Program-made: the position numbers and the translations under genes
Assembly (NCBI GenBank): GCA_030697615.1
Contig: JAUYPK010000150.1
Coordinates: forward strand, 1 to 6,161
Length of the DNA stretch: 6,161 nucleotides
From: Microcaldota archaeon
GTDB lineage: Archaea; Micrarchaeota; Micrarchaeia; Norongarragalinales; UBA8480
Direction: 5' to 3'
Notes under the pieces: generated by a model
Database searches by the model: none
Seen by the model: only the letters and a program-made list of their open reading frames with translations
What the model was told of the DNA's origin: nothing
Shown here: piece by piece, positions 3,707-6,161 of the stretch
Layout: each line of letters begins with the position of its first letter
Numbering within the stretch: the first letter of the stretch is position 1

Positions 3707-6161
3707 CTAATTAACCGCTATATTTGTTGGCGCGCTTGTTGGTTGGCTAGTGAACCCAATTAAAGCTTTTAAAGTTTCAACTATTCCACCAGCAGCTATG
3801 TTCTGCGCATGGGCTTCTGTTCTAAGCGCCTCTGCGTCTTGTTCAATACTAGTTGCAAAAGCTTCGCATTTATCGCGGTCGCTGCTACTTTCTAGCTTTA
3901 GACACACTTCACGCATGGCCTTTGCCGACTCGAAGAGATTATCAACTTGCCGTAGCTTAAACTCAGCTTGTGCACTTTGTTGAGCTGCATTTAAACCAAA
4001 CACAGTTGAAAGCTGCGACATCACTTGTGAAAACACGTCTTTTGCAATGTCAGCTTTTAGCTTTTCAAGCTCCGCCTTAGTAAGTACAATGGAGTCAGTG
4101 GCGAGCTCTGCACGGGTTTGTTCAATTAGCGGCAAGTTAGTTTGGTCAAATAATTCATCAATTGACCTAACTTCTTCGCTGGCTAACTCTAGTTTATTAC
4201 ATTCAGCTGCTGCTTTCTTTTCAATTAATTCAATTACTTGTTCACGGTTTGCAAGCGCTTTGCACTGGCCATATGCATCGTCAAGTTTAGCTTTTGAATC
4301 ACTAACTTGCCCTTTGCATTCTAGATACGGGTCTTTTCCTTCAGCGCAAAACTTTTCTAACTCCGCTTTGTTAAAAGCCACTTCGCGACTACAAGTTTCG
4401 TCTATTCCCTCGTCAGTGTGCGTCGCAAAGTTATTACCGCGACTAAATGAAAGGCACTGGCGCATAAACCCACTTCGGTCAACTTCACCGCTTGAAGTGC
4501 ACATACTATTGCCACTACTGCCACCACCCAAGTCTTCACGGCTATCCACAATTACAGCTGGCGGATAAGCAGTTGATGGTGGATTCGCTGCTGGAACCGT
4601 TGTTGCAGATGTTTGACCAACACGACCCACTCCCACTTGTAGTCCGGTTGGCCTAGAGGCAGAAGTAGTCGCAGTTGGAACGCAACTGTACTGCGTGCAT
4701 TGAATTGAAGTTGAACTGCACCCAGGCGGGTAGTAACTTGAAGTGGTTGTTTGCTGCGTGTAGCCGGTTTCACAAGTTGTTGGGGTCCATGGCGAATAAG
4801 TTGGACATGATTGACTACCACATTGTGACTGGTCAGTTTCGCACCAACTACTCGTACACTGAACTGGAGTAGTGCAGCCATTTCCATAATAAGGAGTAGT
4901 GGAAGTCCGCTGTATTTGGCCAGTACCGCAACTAGTTTGACCTGAAGATGGACAAATTGCAGTTGTACCGCAAAGCGCTGGATCTGTTGTGCATGTCTGT
5001 GATTGGCACCTGCAGCTTTGGCTGTTTTCTTGCATCGTATAGTAGTTTGTACCTAAGATTTGCCCGCTTGTACATGCTGGCGTGTAAGATGAAATTGGAC
5101 ATGAAGTTGTGCAAGCTGGGAGTGAAGTTGCGTCTACGCAGCGCGTTTGCCAACAGTTTTGGTAACCCGGGATAAGGCTACTTGTTGAAACCTGCGTACC
5201 AGTACATTGAACTGGCGCGATGTACGGACAAGCACCTGCAGATGTATTTGATCCAGGAGTAGGAGTAGATGGATTTGTTGTTGAAGAACTACACCATTTT
5301 GTAGTGCAAGCGCATTGCACTCCGTTTACATTACTACTGTACGGAGACGGGGAAGATTGGAGAGTTTCACCTGTTCCGCATGTTGGTGCTTGACAACCTG
5401 GTCCATTTGCACAAACTGGCAAAGTGCTATAATCAGTTTCACACCATTTTGAAGTGCAGGCGCATTGCACTCCGTTAACAGTACTACTGTATGGTTGTGG
5501 AGATGTTTTAAGCACTTGACCCGCAGTACACGTAGGCGCCTGGCAACCAGATCCTCCTGCACAAACTGGCAAAGTAGTGTAGTCAGTTTCGCACCATTTT
5601 GACCCTTCGCACTTGCATGCTTTGCTATTTTCAGTGTAAGTCATGTAACTTGTTTTTAGGCGTTGGTTAGCACTACATGTCGATACTTGGTATCCGCTAT
5701 ATGCCCCGCCATAAGTAGAGCAGGAAGAAGTGCAAGTAGGCAGTGAAGCTGGCGAAACACAACTCGATTTATAACACGTTAGAGATTTACCGGTTGGAGT
5801 AGTGTAACTGTATGGTTCGCTCCAATAAGTTTGGTCGCTTGTGCAAGTCGTGGGGCTAGAAGATGGGCAGTATTCATTTGTTGAAGTTGGAGTTACTGGC
5901 GAAATTGATTTGCAAGTATAAATTGGACACTGTGCAGTTGCTCCAGAACCATAAGAAGGTTGAGCGTGTTCACCTGGCGGGCAAGCTGGAAGTGGGCATG
6001 AAGCGGATAGTTTTTCTTTGCATTGATACACTGGACATTTTCCATCGTGGAAAGCATAAGCCGCTTGGGATCCATCTGGACAAGTTTGGCTAACCGGACA
6101 AGCATTAAGCTTCGGCAATAAGCCTGGTTGGCAGAAGCGATAAGCGCATGAACCACTGTAT
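3707..6161 (-). CDS. Large cysteine-rich repeat protein, probably secreted (5' end missing)
   Basis: The frame is open from the right edge to the TAG at 3707-3709, giving 817 visible residues. The TTG at 6118 is an internal Leu codon, since coding continues upstream through YSGSCAYRFCQPGL, so the start lies outside the window. Residues 1-493 are about ten cysteine-rich units of roughly 45-50 residues (54 cysteines by my count) with motifs such as CP, CQAPTC, CAC and KWC or SWCETD. Residues 494-550 are a Pro/Ser/Thr/Gly linker. Residues 553-800 hold 9 more cysteines and are Ala/Glu/Lys/Leu-rich, helical and probably coiled coil, with a short tail ending NIAVN. I see no C-terminal membrane anchor or sorting motif. 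The paired cysteines and Ser/Thr richness suggest a disulfide-bonded extracellular stalk or adhesin. Some units loosely recall antistasin-like spacing, but I assign no family. Its promoter and any signal peptide are not visible. Confidence 0.85.
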   Translation of the reverse strand, partial: YSGSCAYRFCQPGLLPKLNACPVSQTCPDGSQAAYAFHDGKCPVYQCKEKLSASCPLPACPPGEHAQPSYGSGATAQCPIYTCKSISPVTPTSTNEYCPSSSPTTCTSDQTYWSEPYSYTTPTGKSLTCYKSSCVSPASLPTCTSSCSTYGGAYSGYQVSTCSANQRLKTSYMTYTENSKACKCEGSKWCETDYTTLPVCAGGSGCQAPTCTAGQVLKTSPQPYSSTVNGVQCACTSKWCETDYSTLPVCANGPGCQAPTCGTGETLQSSPSPYSSNVNGVQCACTTKWCSSSTTNPSTPTPGSNTSAGACPYIAPVQCTGTQVSTSSLIPGYQNCWQTRCVDATSLPACTTSCPISSYTPACTSGQILGTNYYTMQENSQSCRCQSQTCTTDPALCGTTAICPSSGQTSCGTGQIQRTSTTPYYGNGCTTPVQCTSSWCETDQSQCGSQSCPTYSPWTPTTCETGYTQQTTTSSYYPPGCSSTSIQCTQYSCVPTATTSASRPTGLQVGVGRVGQTSATTVPAANPPSTAYPPAVIVDSREDLGGGSSGNSMCTSSGEVDRSGFMRQCLSFSRGNNFATHTDEGIDETCSREVAFNKAELEKFCAEGKDPYLECKGQVSDSKAKLDDAYGQCKALANREQVIELIEKKAAAECNKLELASEEVRSIDELFDQTNLPLIEQTRAELATDSIVLTKAELEKLKADIAKDVFSQVMSQLSTVFGLNAAQQSAQAEFKLRQVDNLFESAKAMREVCLKLESSSDRDKCEAFATSIEQDAEALRTEAHAQNIAAGGIVETLKALIGFTSQPTSAPTNIAVN
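4682..5869 (-). repeat. Higher-order duplication inside the cysteine-rich protein
   Basis: A composite block occurs twice. The first copy is an A module (5591-5869, visible residues 98-190) followed by the two 50-residue B units (5291-5590). After a Ser/Thr/Pro linker (about 5231-5290) comes A' (4991-5230), then B' (4841-4990, again exactly 50 residues) and B'' (4682-4840, 53 residues). A and A' share CVSPASLPTCTSSC versus CVDATSLPACTTSC, and TSYMTYTENSKACKC versus TNYYTMQENSQSCRC. B' also ends in WC followed by ETD, as the B units do. Confidence 0.65.
5291..5590 (-). repeat. Two 150-bp tandem in-frame repeats (50-residue units)
   Basis: Units 5441-5590 and 5291-5440 are in register at exactly 150 bases. 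ACACCATTTT recurs at 5291 and 5441 (GCACCATTTT at 5591), and ACAAACTGGCAAAGT at 5411 and 5561. By hand the two units are about 75% identical in DNA and 38 of 50 identical in protein. Each unit runs from ETDY through LPVCA, GCQAPTC, PYSS and NGVQCACT to KWC. Conservation is strongest at the unit ends and weakest in the middle. Confidence 0.85.

Noticed and set aside
4047..4568. Open frame of 173 residues on the plus strand opposite the cysteine-rich gene
   Set aside because: It is antisense to the coiled-coil part, Ser-rich from reverse-read codons, without a ribosome site; a shadow of the real gene.
5291..5605. The 150-bp periodic repeats as a CRISPR array
   Set aside because: The period is far too long, the whole unit is conserved rather than short repeats with unique spacers, and it is in frame within a coding sequence.

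Overview
The window looks archaeal. The phosphoglycerate kinase is of the archaeal type, the glycolytic starts follow GGTGAT/GTGAT ribosome sites at a constant 6-base spacing, and candidate TATA-like boxes and an oligo-T stop signal fit archaeal transcription. A class I (GapA-like) GAPDH paired with an archaeal PGK, next to a very cysteine-rich, probably secreted repeat protein, suggests a DPANN-type lineage (Woesearchaeota, Pacearchaeota or similar). That placement is an inference and was not tested. No rRNA, tRNA, CRISPR array, insertion sequence or integrase is visible.

Layout, left to right. (1) The last 37 codons of an unidentified plus-strand gene (2-115). (2) A plus-strand gene for a charged, mostly helical 198-residue protein (155-751) that I cannot name firmly; a GINS-like replication factor is a weak possibility. 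(3) A minus-strand operon, gap (1991-3013) then pgk (748-1965), encoding two consecutive steps of lower glycolysis/gluconeogenesis. pgk ends tail to tail on the preceding plus-strand gene, with the stop codons sharing TTAA. (4) A 176-base divergent promoter region (3014-3189). (5) A plus-strand gene for a two-CBS-domain protein (3190-3690). (6) A minus-strand gene (3707 to the right edge) for at least 817 residues: a stack of cysteine-rich repeats, a Pro/Ser/Thr/Gly linker and a helical, probably coiled-coil C-terminal region. Its true start and any signal peptide lie beyond the right edge.

The glycolytic pair is a functional unit: GAPDH makes 1,3-bisphosphoglycerate and PGK passes its phosphate to ADP. 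The CBS protein shares the divergent control region and could be an adenylate sensor co-regulated with the operon, but its usual ribose-contact residues are altered, so this is speculative. The most unusual element is the large cysteine-rich protein. It has about 54 cysteines in roughly 500 residues, an exact 150-bp tandem repeat, and a higher-order duplication of a composite block, which suggests a disulfide-stabilised extracellular stalk or adhesin.
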